A stretch of DNA of 64,000 bases from Rhodosorus marinus. Taxonomy: Eukaryota > Rhodophyta > Stylonematophyceae > Stylonematales > Stylonemataceae. The position numbers and the translations under genes were made by a program. Every line of letters starts with the position of its first letter. The first letter of the stretch is position 1. Below, in pieces: positions 47,867 through 58,911 of the stretch. The notes under the pieces were generated by a model. It did not search any database. It saw only the letters and a list, made by a program, of their open reading frames with translations, and was not told the DNA's origin. Location of the stretch: NCBI GenBank assembly GCA_029953675.1, contig JAMWBK010000007.1, positions 186,001-250,000 on the forward strand, written 5' to 3'.

Positions 47867-50800
47867 ATGGCGACGCCACCTGAACCGATTGATTTTAAGG
47901 ACGGGTGGGAGTTTCTGGAGCAGAATGGATTCTCACCTCTATTGGATACCTTGGAGGAGTTTGGGGATGCCAAGTTGACGTTCAAGGCTGGACAGTTGGT
48001 GGAGTTGAGTCTGATGGTTTATCGGGTGTGTTCGAGTAAGCAGAGCGCCCCACCGCCCCCCCCGCAACGAGAAGATCTGTACCGGAGGGTGGAGAAGCGG
48101 ATCAACCAGTACCTCGAGGAGAAGGTGTTAAAGGCAGTGACAGAGAAAGAACTCCACGGCGAGTTTCTGCTCAAGGAGCTAGTGAAACGGTGGAATAATC
48201 ACTGCATCCTCGTGGGATGGGTCAGCAATCGTTTCAGATTCCTCGACTTGTACTATGTCAAAGAAGCAGTTGTCCCAAAGCTTGCCGTCATGGGTTTTAG
48301 ATGCTTCAAGGAAACTGTCTTCTCCCAGATCAACAATGACGTGCGCCATGCCGTCCTCCAACTCGTTCAGCAGGAGCGTAGTGGTAAGCCTCTTCCTTTC
48401 CTAGACCAGATATACATCGCTTCCGTCACGAGGGCACCGGCAACATGGGGCCTAATTCAGTTTCCCACAACCCCTTCAGGCCAAGTGGTCGATACTTACT
48501 TGCTTAGATGTATCAAGGATATCTTCGTGGAGATGGGAATGAACATCCTCCCGTCGCAGACCCACGAGAGCGAAGCCACTGGACTACAGGTTTACGAGCA
48601 GGAGCTGGAGGAACCATTCCTGAACAGCACAAAGGACTTTTACAGAGCTGAGACCGCTAAATGGGCTACAGAGCTCTCATTTCACGACTTCATGGTCAAG
48701 GCTGAGCAGTCGATTGAGGCCGAACTGACAAGGTAGGATGAAACTGAACTAACAGCATCATCACACTGCATCTTAGAGCACCATTCGATCCAGACTGGCT
48801 AGCAGCGGCTAATCGCCCAACCTATCCGTCTCCAATCCCGTCCTTCAGAACAAGAGCGTATTTGCACCAAAAAACGAAAAATTTGGTCCGAAAATGTTGC
48901 GAGGAGGAGATTCTCAAGCACCATCAGGAGCACGTTCTGACAAAGGAGAGCAGTGGACTGGTTTTCATGCTTGTAGAGAATCAAAAGGATGACTTGGAGC
49001 GGCTCTTCCGCCTATTCTCTCCCATGGGAGAATACGGCCTGAGTATGATCGCGAAGATCTACAGAGAGCATATTGAAGCCGAAGGCAATGCCTTGGTCGA
49101 GGCGGAGAAGAGTAAGATGGAGGCGCAAAGGGAAGAAGGTGGCAAGGGCAAAGGTGGGGCATCAAAGCCAGAGTTTGACTGTATTGAGAGCCTGCTTGCC
49201 CTGCACGATCGATATCTCAGTCTCGTGAAGGAATGTTTCGCCGAAAGCACGATTTTCAAGGATGCAACAAAGGAGGCCTTCGAAGCCTTTGTTAACGAAG
49301 ACTTCGGCCCTATCTCCACGGCCGAATTGTGCGCCAACTACAGCGATTCACTGCTTAGCCAGAACGGCATGGGCGCCAAGATGGACGAGGATAAGATCGA
49401 GAGTCTCCTTGACAAACTGGTCCTGCTCCTCGACTACCTCTCGCAGAAGGACTTGTTCATGGAGTTTGCCCAGAAACAACTCGCCAAGCGGCTTTTAATG
49501 GAACGTTCCGTGAGCCAGGAATTGGAACGGTACGCTTGTTTGTGGAGAAGGAAACGGTTTCCCCCACCTTTGTGCGCGAGACCACGGAACCGATGTCTTT
49601 GCTAAACCCGTTACACCCGCCGGTTTTGTTCATTCAGATCCTTCATTCAGAAACTGAAATTGAAATGCGGACCGCCCTACACGATGAAACTGGAGGGAAT
49701 GATCACAGACATTAACATTAGCGACGAGCACAGAAAAACATTTAGGGAATGGTGTAACGAGAACCAGGATGTTGCGCCGATGGATACTGGAGACAACGCT
49801 ACTACTACTACTAATAGCTTCAAGGTCAACGGAATCGTTTTCAATGCTCACGTTCTCAAGAGCGGGTAAGTTTCAAGTGTCTGCCTGCCTCGACTACACC
49901 CAAGATAGAATGTCGCGTTCTCATCGACCGGCCTGTTGGTTTTTCAATTCAGGCATTGGCCGCACTATGAGAAGGAAACGGTTAAGTTACCGTCGCCATT
50001 ATATGATTGCATCGAGCTATTTCAAAAGTACTACTGCGCAAGAACCGAGGCGCGGGTTTTGAGGTGAATCCGTCGATTCCATGATCTTGTCTCGTGCTGT
50101 CGTGTGTTTTTGAATCATCCGGTCTGACCATTTCCGTTAACTCTTGCACAGATGGGCACCAACACTCGGGAAGGGAGTGCTGGAGAGCACTGCATTTATT
50201 GGAAACCCAAAAATTGGAACCGTCGAGCTGACTGTTAATACTTACCAGATATGTATACTCCTGATGTACAACGAAAAGGATGAGATTCCCTACCAAGAAA
50301 TCTACGACGGACTTAGAGATCAAGCAGCACCGGAAGGTACTATGTACCTTGATGATGACAGTATGAAGCAGCTCCTCCTAACTCTATGTACGAAGAGATA
50401 CCCGTTGTTGACGAAAAAGTCAGGAGAGGTATGTTGTAGATTCGTTTCGATGATCTAACGTAACCCCAAAGCACAATTCGATGTCCGTTGCTTAACTGTT
50501 GATTCGATTTTTTTTTTACCGTTAAGAATGGGGACGTTTACGCGCTCAATGTGAACTGGGCACCCAACAAGCGTCAGAAAACGCTCCCTCTACCGAGTGC
50601 GAAGATCACCGCAAAGGAAACCCGGGGGGCTGTACATAAGGCCGTTGAGGAGGATAGGAAGCATGCAATCGAGGTTTGCCACGCTTCAACGCTGAAAATT
50701 TGCCGAGAACAGTGCGTCCCACCGAACCTAACTCCAAGATTGTGCTCTACTTTAGTCTGCGATTGTTAGGGTCATGAAGCACCACCGGACACTCTCGCAT

Positions 50801-51033
50801 CAGCATCTCGTTGTAGAAGTCACTGATAAGCTGATGCAGCTGTTTACACCTGAGCCACGGGCAATCAAAAACCGCATAGAAGAACTGATCCAGAGAGTAA
50901 GGCCCGGCACCGGAAAGACGCCGCTTGCCGTTGCCGACAAAGACCACTAGCTGAAAAAGAATTTTCTCTCCGGGCGTAGGAATTCCTGAGACGGGACGCT
51001 GAGGACCAATCACTCTATCACTACATTGCCTAA
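47867..51033 (+). CDS. Cullin (CUL1-like SCF scaffold)
   Basis: Scaffold of cullin-RING ubiquitin ligases. Nine exons (47867-48383, 48480-48732, 48849-49529, 49638-49865, 49953-50063, 50152-50428, 50527-50673, 50756-50896, 50980-51033) give 802 residues with the frame kept. N-terminal cullin repeats begin after an acidic start and include WNNHCILVGWVSNRFRFLD and YLLRCIKDIF. The middle holds YLSQKDLFMEFAQKQLAKRLL, a near-exact cullin signature. KLEGMITDI opens the cullin-homology domain. The C-terminal winged helix carries the neddylation site in AIVRVMKHH, followed by HQHLVVEVTDKL, FTPEPRAIKNRIEELIQREFLRRD and a final LYHYIA, close to the CUL1 ending YLA. A Pro run near residue 65 and a Lys/Gly loop near residue 420 are insertions. 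CUL1-like is the best call; CUL subtype needs a tree. Confidence 0.93.
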
Positions 51034-51680
51034 CTTGCCCGCAACCAAAAAGCAACCCGAGAGCGAGGTCAAGGAACGTAGGTGTAGCAAAAAAAGTGGT
51101 TCTGCTGACGACTTGGAATGTTTACATTTTTGGTGATTGCCGCGCCCAAACCACATGAGAGAAGGTTTGAGCCTGTAAAGAATCAAAACGAAACGGTAGG
51201 GCTGCATCAAACCGGTGGCGCCAGTTGGCTGTTTTGTGGAGAGAAGGAAGCCTTGCGTAGCAAATGGATCTACAGCCTTGGTTTCTTGAACGGGGGTAAC
51301 CGCCCCTCGCTTATCGATTGGCCCGGTGGTGGGTGAGAAGACACCACTTAGTATTGTTGTACAAGGAAGAGAACTGGAACATAGTCTCGTTGTTTATGAA
51401 GAAAAACAACTTTTTGCTGTTTTTTCCCGCACCCGCGCGTTTCCGTCGGTGGCTGGGCTCGCCATTCTAGCCAAGCAACCCGTGGCTCCATGAGCTTCAG
51501 CCGTCTGAAAACCGCTGAAACCAAATAAGAAGATGGGAATATACCATCGGAAACCGTCCATAGAAACAACAGATAGGTGCGTCTTATGTACAAAAATAGA
51601 GACGCTCACGACCCACATCATCATCGCGAATGTCACGATATAGGTTCCAATAACGTTCCTAGACGTTTTGCAAAGGCTTC
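51034..51680. other. 3' flanks of convergent genes
   Basis: Minus-strand frames at 51348-51636 include hydrophobic stretches (MTFAMMMWVVSVSIF) but no start, splice context or family supports a gene. Confidence 0.45.
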
Positions 51681-52685
51681 CTAGTAGACGTTTCTCGTTC
51701 TTGCGGCACTGCTCCGTTGGTGAAACGCGGAGAGGGGCAGAGGTTGCTCGGGGGCAGATGGCCCCCCTTGCTGTCCGGAGGAAGGAGCAGCGTGCATGTT
51801 TGGTTCCAGAAACGGAACAGTGCCCGGTTTTTTGGTGTCATTGAGAAGGATGCCCATGCCTGGGAGGCCGGATCCGTGGCGGTCTACTATCTGAGCACTG
51901 TTTCCAAAGGCCAGGAATTCTTCTAGCGCAGCAAGAAAAGGCGGAGTGGGATGGGATAGCCAGAATCCGCAGCTTTTAGAGGCGTCTCTCGGGCTTTTGG
52001 AGCGGAACGAGCAGGCCTACCTGATTCAAACAGCTCACCCTCTACTGAGGACGTTTCTTTTTCGTTCACAGGAATTACGCCGCGTTCGACGTGGACAATA
52101 CTTCTTTCGTCAATGCTTGACATGCTGTCAAAATTTGCTCTGTTGAGCCGCTGCTCGGCCTCTCGCAGGAGAGCGCTATCCCCGATTGGAGTTCGATCGC
52201 GCTGTTGGAGAGCAAATGGTTAAGAAGACGGGACCATGTCGGGTGAAAGAGTTTGACATATGATTACCTTGTTCAAGTTGTGCGTCTCCGCAGTCACATT
52301 GGTCCGGTTCTGTGCCTCCTCCCAGGCCTCCCAAAGGTGCTTTTCGTTCTCCAATTCCTGAACAACCGACGCAAGTTTCCTGTTCTCATCGGCTAAGACA
52401 GCTGCTCGATCTGAATGTCGAATCGAGCCCTAGGACAACAAAAAGAAATATCAGAGCTGGCCGTTTTGCTAAGAATTCATAATCATCCCAGCTCGAAAAG
52501 CCCCAACTCACCTGCTCTGCCGCAGTTAAGCGATTTGACAACGCTCGGGCTTCAGCCTCAAGAATCTCAACCTTCCATCGCAGAGACCGCCTTGCTCTCA
52601 ATGCTACAAAAACCACAGTGCAGAAAACAATCGCCAGGAAGACGTCTACAACCCCAAAACCGATCAGACCTTCATAAACACTCAT
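51681..52685 (-). CDS. Single-pass membrane protein with coiled coil, four exons
   Basis: No single long ORF shows this gene; it appears only when spliced: 52685-52512, 52429-52268, 52201-52021 and 51922-51681, giving 252 residues. All introns are GT/AG, with phases 0, 0 and 1, and the total stays in frame. Near the N-terminus is one membrane helix, VDVFLAIVFCTVVFVALRA. A heptad-like region follows (VEILEAEARALSNRLTAAEQ, then DENRKLASVVQELENEKHLW). The C-terminal half is Ser/Pro/Gln-rich and ends RTRNVY. No family recognised. Layout suggests a type III/II membrane protein with a cytoplasmic coiled coil, perhaps an organelle tether. Function unknown. Confidence 0.65.
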
Positions 52686-55600
52686 TGCTCTCCCCCTTTC
52701 CCCTCCCACCGGACATCCAAACGAGAAAAAGAGAACAAAACGCAATAACCGGAATATCAACGACAGCAAGCCAAACAACAGCCTCAAAAAAAGCCAACCA
52801 TAACCACAAAGAAGATATTAATAAAGTCTTAACGACAAAACCAGAAATCAGTCCAACCCCGCAAATGAAAGCAATACCCGATGCTCTCCCTCTCTCAACC
52901 CCCCCCCAACTCAAGCACGTCAAAAACCCTACCAGAAAGCTATCCTCGGCACAACAATCCTAAATGACCCTTAAAAACAACATAGTAGTCCTTGATATTC
53001 CCAGTGGAATAGAATATCCTCTATTATTCAAAACAATTAGGGAATATGAGGACAGCTGTCATCAGTTTTGGGGAGAACTGCAATAATCATGAGAATATAT
53101 GGATTGTTCTACCCATACATGTTTGAATTTTAAATTTTTGGGGTTTGGCACGAATGGGCTGGAATTTTAGTCTGGAGTGGTTTTATGAGTTTTAGAAGTA
53201 ATACAGGGTATGGGGTGTGTGAGGCGTTTTGGACAGGATGGACTGTGTGAAGTGCTAGGGATGAGGGTCTCTTCGCGCTGTGGCATGGAGTAGGGCAAGG
53301 GCTTGTTCCCTGACGCACGTGTTTTGCACAGAAAGTGTTGATTCTTGTTTTTGGTCTGAATGGTTGTGGTGTCACCATCTAGTGGGACGGAAAAGACTGT
53401 GTTGCAGGAACGCGTACGTATCTGGATAAATGGCGGGCAGGAGAATCTTGGACTCCGGATGTGTATTGGCATGGACGAGCGTTTTAATTTATGTTGTTCG
53501 GTGACGTAAGATTTTCTCAGAATATTTTGCTTCGAGTCGTACTGTATTCTGATCCTCAGCAAGATCGGACAGCACGAGCGCGTGCACCCGGAGAAATCTC
53601 TTGCGGGCGAATTTTTAATGCTTGGCTGGATAGTGGGGCATGGGGCAGATGCTGTTTGGAAGCTCCTCTCCTCCGACCTGGAGCTTTTACGACTCTCGCC
53701 GATTCCAGAAAAGCCTCTGGGGTGCAAAAAGCCAAGCAAGCCATTGGGTGGTGCTCTGTTTTTTATTCTGAACCAGCCAAAACGGAGAAGTGCAATCGAT
53801 TTTCCGTTCAGCACATCTCACAGAACGAATCGCCCTCCGCAACCCTGTAATTGTCTCCAAAAAAAAAGTTCAGAAAAACCTGAAAGATTTATCACTCAAG
53901 CAGCACTCGTCACCCCAAAAACGTACGTCTGACACGAGACCCGATCCCTGCTCTCGGGCAGCAATCGTCCCTGACATCCAGAAGACTCCCCTCGCCCAAC
54001 ACCACTGGTCGTCCAGCACGACCAAAGCCAAACGTCACTAGCCAGAACAAAAACCCAGAAAACAAAACGCCATAGAAATATCGTCCCTTTTGACTCCCAC
54101 CCCGCACAACAAAAGAAGAGTCTTTTATCTTCTTCCGCCAGCTTACATTGGGTCCTCGTGATTCTCAGCGCAGGTCCCGAACCCCCGTGTCCCAAATCGT
54201 TAAAAAAAAACCCTCCCTCAAGAATCATCTCGACTGACATTGATTGTTTTTTAATGTAAAAAAAGATACTCAATAAGCAATAAAGCTCTACTACCATTCC
54301 CACTCACCACCTCCCCCCCCAAAAAAAAAAGGAAGCAAAACCGATCGGCATGATCGGCATCACGTCCAGCGGAAAAAAATCCGTTTCGATCAACAACAGT
54401 AAGAAAACAGCCAGAGTGCCCCAAATACTGTGTTTTTTACTATGTTGGCGCCCCTCCAGCAAGCTTTCTTCTGATTGGTACCGATGCAAAAACGCTCTCT
54501 TTCAAAAGTTCATAAAATATAAAATTACTCTTTCCATCCAATCATCCCATGAATCCGTGTCCTCTTCTAGAATTACAAAACAAAACAAAAGCATTACACA
54601 GATACAGAGAAATAATTATCGAAAGTTAAACCTTTAAAATTTGATTCCTCGAAATTTAAACACCCACACTCAATATTTGTTCATTTATTCAACCTATCTT
54701 TCAGTCGGGTGAATTTGTTTCAATTTTCATGAACAAAAGACTTTTCATGACAGCTGTCCTTAAAGGACAGCTGTCATGAAAATTCGATCAACTTCCACTA
54801 CAATAAATAGAAATAGGTCAGTTTCTTGTTCACATACGTTCGGCGGGCTGTCCAAATCGAATATCCTTTTTATATATTATTTGGAAAGAAGTGATTTGTC
54901 ACTTTTGCTGTTTTTCCCGTTGCGGGAGCCCAACGTCAACGGGGACAGGACCGGCAACTCCCACGAGAACCGTTTTTCTAGAAAATCAAAAATATTAATA
55001 TACTGAAATATTAATAAAATATGGAAGAAACGGTGGGAACATTGATCCAAATACTTTCCAAATAGTTTTATAGGGGGTAATTTATTTCATATATCAACTG
55101 GTATTTTCAATATTTATATAATATTGTAGCCTATCTTTAAATTTTGATGAGAGTTTTAAGGAGGGGTTGCTTTAATCTTCACTTACCCCTCCAATCTTCA
55201 TCGGGTAATGCGGAAATGTTTTTACCAAAAATCCCCCAAGACGATCTCATTTAATTTAAACTTTTTGGCCATAGACCGGTGAAGAGGTATCAGTAGCCCC
55301 CTTCAAGATTTGGCCAAGTAAAAGTTTCTTTGTATTTTAGCCACAAGCAGATTTTCGTTGAAAATGATGCCAAAATCGTACACTCTCCGGTCATCCTCCC
55401 TATTACAAATCAGTCATTATCCAAGGACTATTCTTTTTTTTAGAATAATACTAAGTTTTAAGAGATTGATATTAGTCATTATCGCTCTTCCGTTTTGGCG
55501 TGTTGGTTGGGGAATGGATGGGAACACAAGGAGGGCTTGGCAAATCTATATATAGATGGCTTGGCTTGGGAGGTAGGAGGTGGGAAGGGTAGGATGGTTG

Positions 55601-55723
55601 GATGGGATGGAAGAGAAGATGTGGATGTGCTGGCGGACTTTGTAGTTTGTTTGAATAGTTTATGGTTGTTGGGTTCGGTAGGGTTTTTTTGGTTTTTTGG
55701 GGGGAGTGGGGGGAGGTGGATGT
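52686..55723. other. 3-kb intergenic gap with palindrome
   Basis: Divergent space between the coiled-coil gene (-) and the unrecognised gene (+). 53160-54300 contains broken frames on both strands without motifs. 54500-55480 is AT-rich and contains the 41-nt palindrome at 54742. GACAGCTGTCAT also occurs at 53051. GT-rich leader from 55500. Confidence 0.45.
54742..54782. promoter_or_regulatory. 41-nt perfect palindrome containing TGACAGCTGTCA
   Basis: Twenty-base arms are perfect reverse complements around one A. Each arm holds TGACAGCTGTC, itself a palindrome that resembles TALE-homeodomain (TGIF/MEIS) sites. Related single sites occur at 53051-53062 and 62356-62365. Regulatory role is inferred; a foldback element remnant is an alternative. 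Confidence 0.6.
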
Positions 55724-57292
55724 ATGATGTGTTTGGAGGTGGAAAAGCGACCAGTGGTGGAGGAGATGGACAGTCCAGCTTTGGTGAGGTTACGTAGCGG
55801 ATGGGGGTATTTGAGATCGTACGTGGGCAGCGAAAACTCCCTGGTGGAGTCGAGCAGTCGCGTCCTGCTTGAGGAGACTGATCGTCTGCGGAACGGAAGA
55901 AAATGGAGTTTCGTGTTCGAGCCGGTGGTGGATAAGATGATCCTTTTAGTTGAGAGGGACTATCAGGCGAGTGCTCGTATGAGAGAGGAGGATGAGCTCC
56001 TGAAGAGGTACTACGAGCTCTACGAGGATCTGCTTCTAAAAGACGCACCCCAAACGCTTCACGGACGGGCACATGTTGAGTCTCAAGAGCCCGCGGAGAG
56101 TAACTCCTTTATGAGCACTCGCGTCGCGGAAGTCGATGTAGACAACAAGCGGGAGGAACACCCCGTAATGGGTGGTTTGGACTTCTGGTTGCAGGGAACG
56201 ACGGATCCGCTGCGCGATGGAGGTTGCTTCAACAAGCAGGATTTTGTCATCACCGACTTTTATGCCCTGAATGATTTGGAGCAGTGCTTCCGTCGCTGGA
56301 TTCAGGTGCTTGTAGAAAACCACGGCAACACACGCGGATTGTTCCAGTCGTTCCTACAGTCCTTCCCACATTTAAGCCCCTTTCTGGGGAAAGTCTTCGC
56401 CATGGAATCCAGAAAGCTGAGAGCATACGCAGCGGAACCTAGTTCGTACGGTTTGACGGGGAAGCCCAGAAGAGGTAGAAATTATGTGCCAGTGGACATA
56501 GTATTGCCGTTCAATCACAAGTCCCTGAAGGAGAACTATCCATCGGCGATGAAGGGTTTGGAGAGCGGTGAAGTGGACATGCGTTTCACCAACGAGGCCG
56601 AGGACAAGGTTGCAATGGAAATACAGATAAACCGAGAGCACATTCGTATCCGGATGAACGTTGTCGATGACGTGATCGTGTGGAGCGAAATCAAGGGGTC
56701 CGAGTTGGTTGCGGTGGAGAACGCCGATGGATCGCTCGATCGGGTTGATTTTAACTCGGAACTGATGAATGGAGCCTGCCATCTGGTTATTACTCCTAGC
56801 GTTCGCCTGCCACTGAAAGTCAAGCTCAATCTTCCAGCGTTCCATATAGAAATAAAGGGCCGTATGGATTCTGCCACGGGAGAGCGACTTGTAGAGGGTA
56901 GAATCTGCAAGATGGAGAAGCGATTTATTGGTAAAACCATTCAGATGCTGCTCCCGGACCTCAATAGGATTTTGCAGAGGATCATGGACACTTACCGAAT
57001 CGAGTGGCGTTTCACACCGAACGAATCTACGTCTCTCACAACGTTCACTGTGACGAGATCTTTTGAGACGCCAGCGATGAGGAAGATGATGAAGCAGACT
57101 TACAAGAAGATGGTAAAGGAGGCGATGGAAGAGGAGAAGAATCCGAAGAAGAACAAGACTGGCAAAGTGGAAGAGGATGACCCTCGCATGCACTACGTCG
57201 CTGGCCTTCTTCAGGACCTTCGAATCGTAGCAACTGAACTGAAAGAAGAACAACCAGCGCAGCCGATGTTGTTAGAATTCAGCTTACGCTAA
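55724..57292 (+). CDS. Unrecognised 522-residue protein
   Basis: One exon with even codon use to a TAA at 57290-57292. Start candidates are ATG at 55724, 55727 and 55766; the first is used. The N-terminus is charged and helical (YQASARMREEDELLKRYYELYEDLLL). The middle (residues 150-430) alternates beta-like segments: GLDFWLQGTTDPL, YVPVDIVLPFNHK, VDMRFTNEAEDKVAMEIQ, IRIRMNVVDDVIVWSEIKG, VRLPLKVKLNLPAFHIEIKG. A helical Lys/Glu-rich C-terminus follows (MKQTYKKMVKEAMEEEKN). No TM segment or signal peptide. The beta-rich core could be a lipid-binding fold such as SMP, but that is only a guess. Being long and clean, it is a real gene. Confidence 0.8.
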   Translation: MMCLEVEKRPVVEEMDSPALVRLRSGWGYLRSYVGSENSLVESSSRVLLEETDRLRNGRKWSFVFEPVVDKMILLVERDYQASARMREEDELLKRYYELYEDLLLKDAPQTLHGRAHVESQEPAESNSFMSTRVAEVDVDNKREEHPVMGGLDFWLQGTTDPLRDGGCFNKQDFVITDFYALNDLEQCFRRWIQVLVENHGNTRGLFQSFLQSFPHLSPFLGKVFAMESRKLRAYAAEPSSYGLTGKPRRGRNYVPVDIVLPFNHKSLKENYPSAMKGLESGEVDMRFTNEAEDKVAMEIQINREHIRIRMNVVDDVIVWSEIKGSELVAVENADGSLDRVDFNSELMNGACHLVITPSVRLPLKVKLNLPAFHIEIKGRMDSATGERLVEGRICKMEKRFIGKTIQMLLPDLNRILQRIMDTYRIEWRFTPNESTSLTTFTVTRSFETPAMRKMMKQTYKKMVKEAMEEEKNPKKNKTGKVEEDDPRMHYVAGLLQDLRIVATELKEEQPAQPMLLEFSLR

Positions 57293-57729
57293 GGCCGTTG
57301 ATAATTCTCCGCGCACCGACAGACACTTTAATTCTCCAAGCCAGCCGCTGCGGCGCACAAGATCGTGTTCATATTATGTACAGGCGTCTAATATGCAGCA
57401 AGCGCAGAAAAGCGTTCAGATCGGTGTTGATATAATTATAAAACTGTTTTTTAAAATGTATCGATATTGAAAGTCAAAACTACCTCACACCATCCGCCGC
57501 GGGTTTGGATAAAATAACAACACACCAGGGTTAACCTTCCAACTCGTTTTCACTCAAAAGTTAATGTGTGACGTTTCCATCGTCAAATTCCGGATTGATC
57601 AATAAGGACGTAGTCTCGAGCTTCAAGAGTGGTAGAAGAAGTGGCGGGTGTCGAGGTCTTTGTTTAGTTGTTTTAACAATCGTCGTCCTCATTCCCCTCA
57701 AACCCCCGAGGGCTCCATGGACGAGATCT
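57293..57729. other. 3' flanks of convergent genes
   Basis: No gene seen. Confidence 0.5.
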
Positions 57730-57933
57730 TTAGCGCTTCCATTCCTCGTTGACCCACTTTGGAGTAGCAAACTTAAGAAAGACCGCGACGAGAAAAAGAA
57801 CCAGGGCCACCGCGGCAACACAGATCCCGGTCAGAGCGCCCTCGCTCAAACTCGTTTCATCAGAAGCTAGCGATCCGAACGGAAATAGCAACAAGCTCAC
57901 CACAGCCCAATTCGTCTTCGTTTTAGCCCCCAT
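57730..57933 (-). CDS. 67-residue signal/transmembrane protein
   Basis: Starts at the second in-frame ATG (MGAKTKTNWAVVSLLLFPFG), which places a signal peptide at the N-terminus. A longer frame extends upstream to 58053 but lacks a clear signal there. After a short luminal piece (SDETSLSEG) comes one TM helix, ALTGICVAAVALVLFLVAVFL, and a C-terminal cytosolic KWVNEEWKR. Similar in outline to the Cys-rich protein at 16811 but without cysteines. Function unknown. Confidence 0.6.
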   Translation of the reverse strand: MGAKTKTNWAVVSLLLFPFGSLASDETSLSEGALTGICVAAVALVLFLVAVFLKFATPKWVNEEWKR

Positions 57934-58092
57934 CGCCCGGCTTACAACAACAAAACTAAACGCCTTTACCACCAAAAAAAAAAAGCCGACTCTTCTCTCA
58001 CACTCCCTCTCACGTTCTTCGAAACCTTCGTATGTAAAACGCGAAACGTTCACGGCGCATTGCTTCCCTCATTCACTACATAACGAGGAGAT

Positions 58093-58574
58093 TCACGCTC
58101 CGCAAACCATCTGCTCAGAGCTTCGCCACGACGGTTTCCAACTGTTAGCTGAGTCTGCTGCTTGGCATTTAGCAACAGCCATCTCAGAAACGAAGACCTG
58201 CTGTTCGGCAAACAGTGTGGACTGCGAATGAGTGACATCTGTCTTCTCGTCTGAGATTGCGATGTCTCCAGCTCCCCAGTGGCTTTGCTCCATAAGAGTG
58301 GGAGCGAGGGCTTCCTCGGACTCGCGTTCTTCAAAAACGACAAGCGAGGGCTTGTGGCATGTCCCCTAGTTTCTAAAGTGGCCTTCAGCTGGCAGAAGAG
58401 TTTCAGTAACCTTTTTGTGCTGTTCTTGTGCTTGGAAACGTCGACATGAGCGAGCGCGGTGTAGTTCGACTTGGAAATCTTTCGTCACAATGGTACGGTT
58501 AGGTTCCTGTGAATCAAGCGCGTGGTCGATGGGGGCGACTCATCTGTCTATGGCACGGCGCCGAAATCAAAACT
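58093..58574 (-). CDS. Possible spliced gene fragment, incomplete 5' end
   Basis: Three exons keep frame: one ending at 58574 (start not found), 58506-58411 and 58365-58093 with stop. They read TKDFQVELHRARSCRRFQ, then SLVVFEERESEEALAPTLME, then GAGDIAISDEKTDVTHS and VSEMAVAKCQAADSAN. One intron would be only 45 bp, shorter than others here, and no N-terminus was found. No family recognised. A plus-strand frame at 58522-58830 overlaps and cannot be fully excluded. Confidence 0.35.
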
Positions 58575-58911
58575 CTCGTTTTCCTTGGGAGCGAATGATC
58601 ATGCGGGTGTCTCTCCTGGAGACTACCTCGACTCTATCACGACAAATCTTTTCCTTGCAAGTGCTTTAATTCAGTCTTTGGTCCTTGCGGAGTCCCAAAG
58701 AGTAGGGACAGCAGCGGGCCTGTTTAGCTGCTGCTGCTGTATTCTCCCTTCTAAAAGCCGACTGCACGACAACGGATCATCTGAACGAAGACGCGCGATT
58801 TGTGGCAAGATACCAAGTCAGTATGTTTGAACAACAACATGGGAGTAGTCAGTAGTACAGAGAAGCGTGCGGGTTCGGAGGGTAAATCTCATCCTCCCCG
58901 GCGGCATATTA

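Noticed and set aside
53167-53814. 215-residue minus-strand ORF
   Set aside because: No domain, Ser/Pro/Arg-rich, overlaps equally open plus-strand frames; no evidence for a gene.
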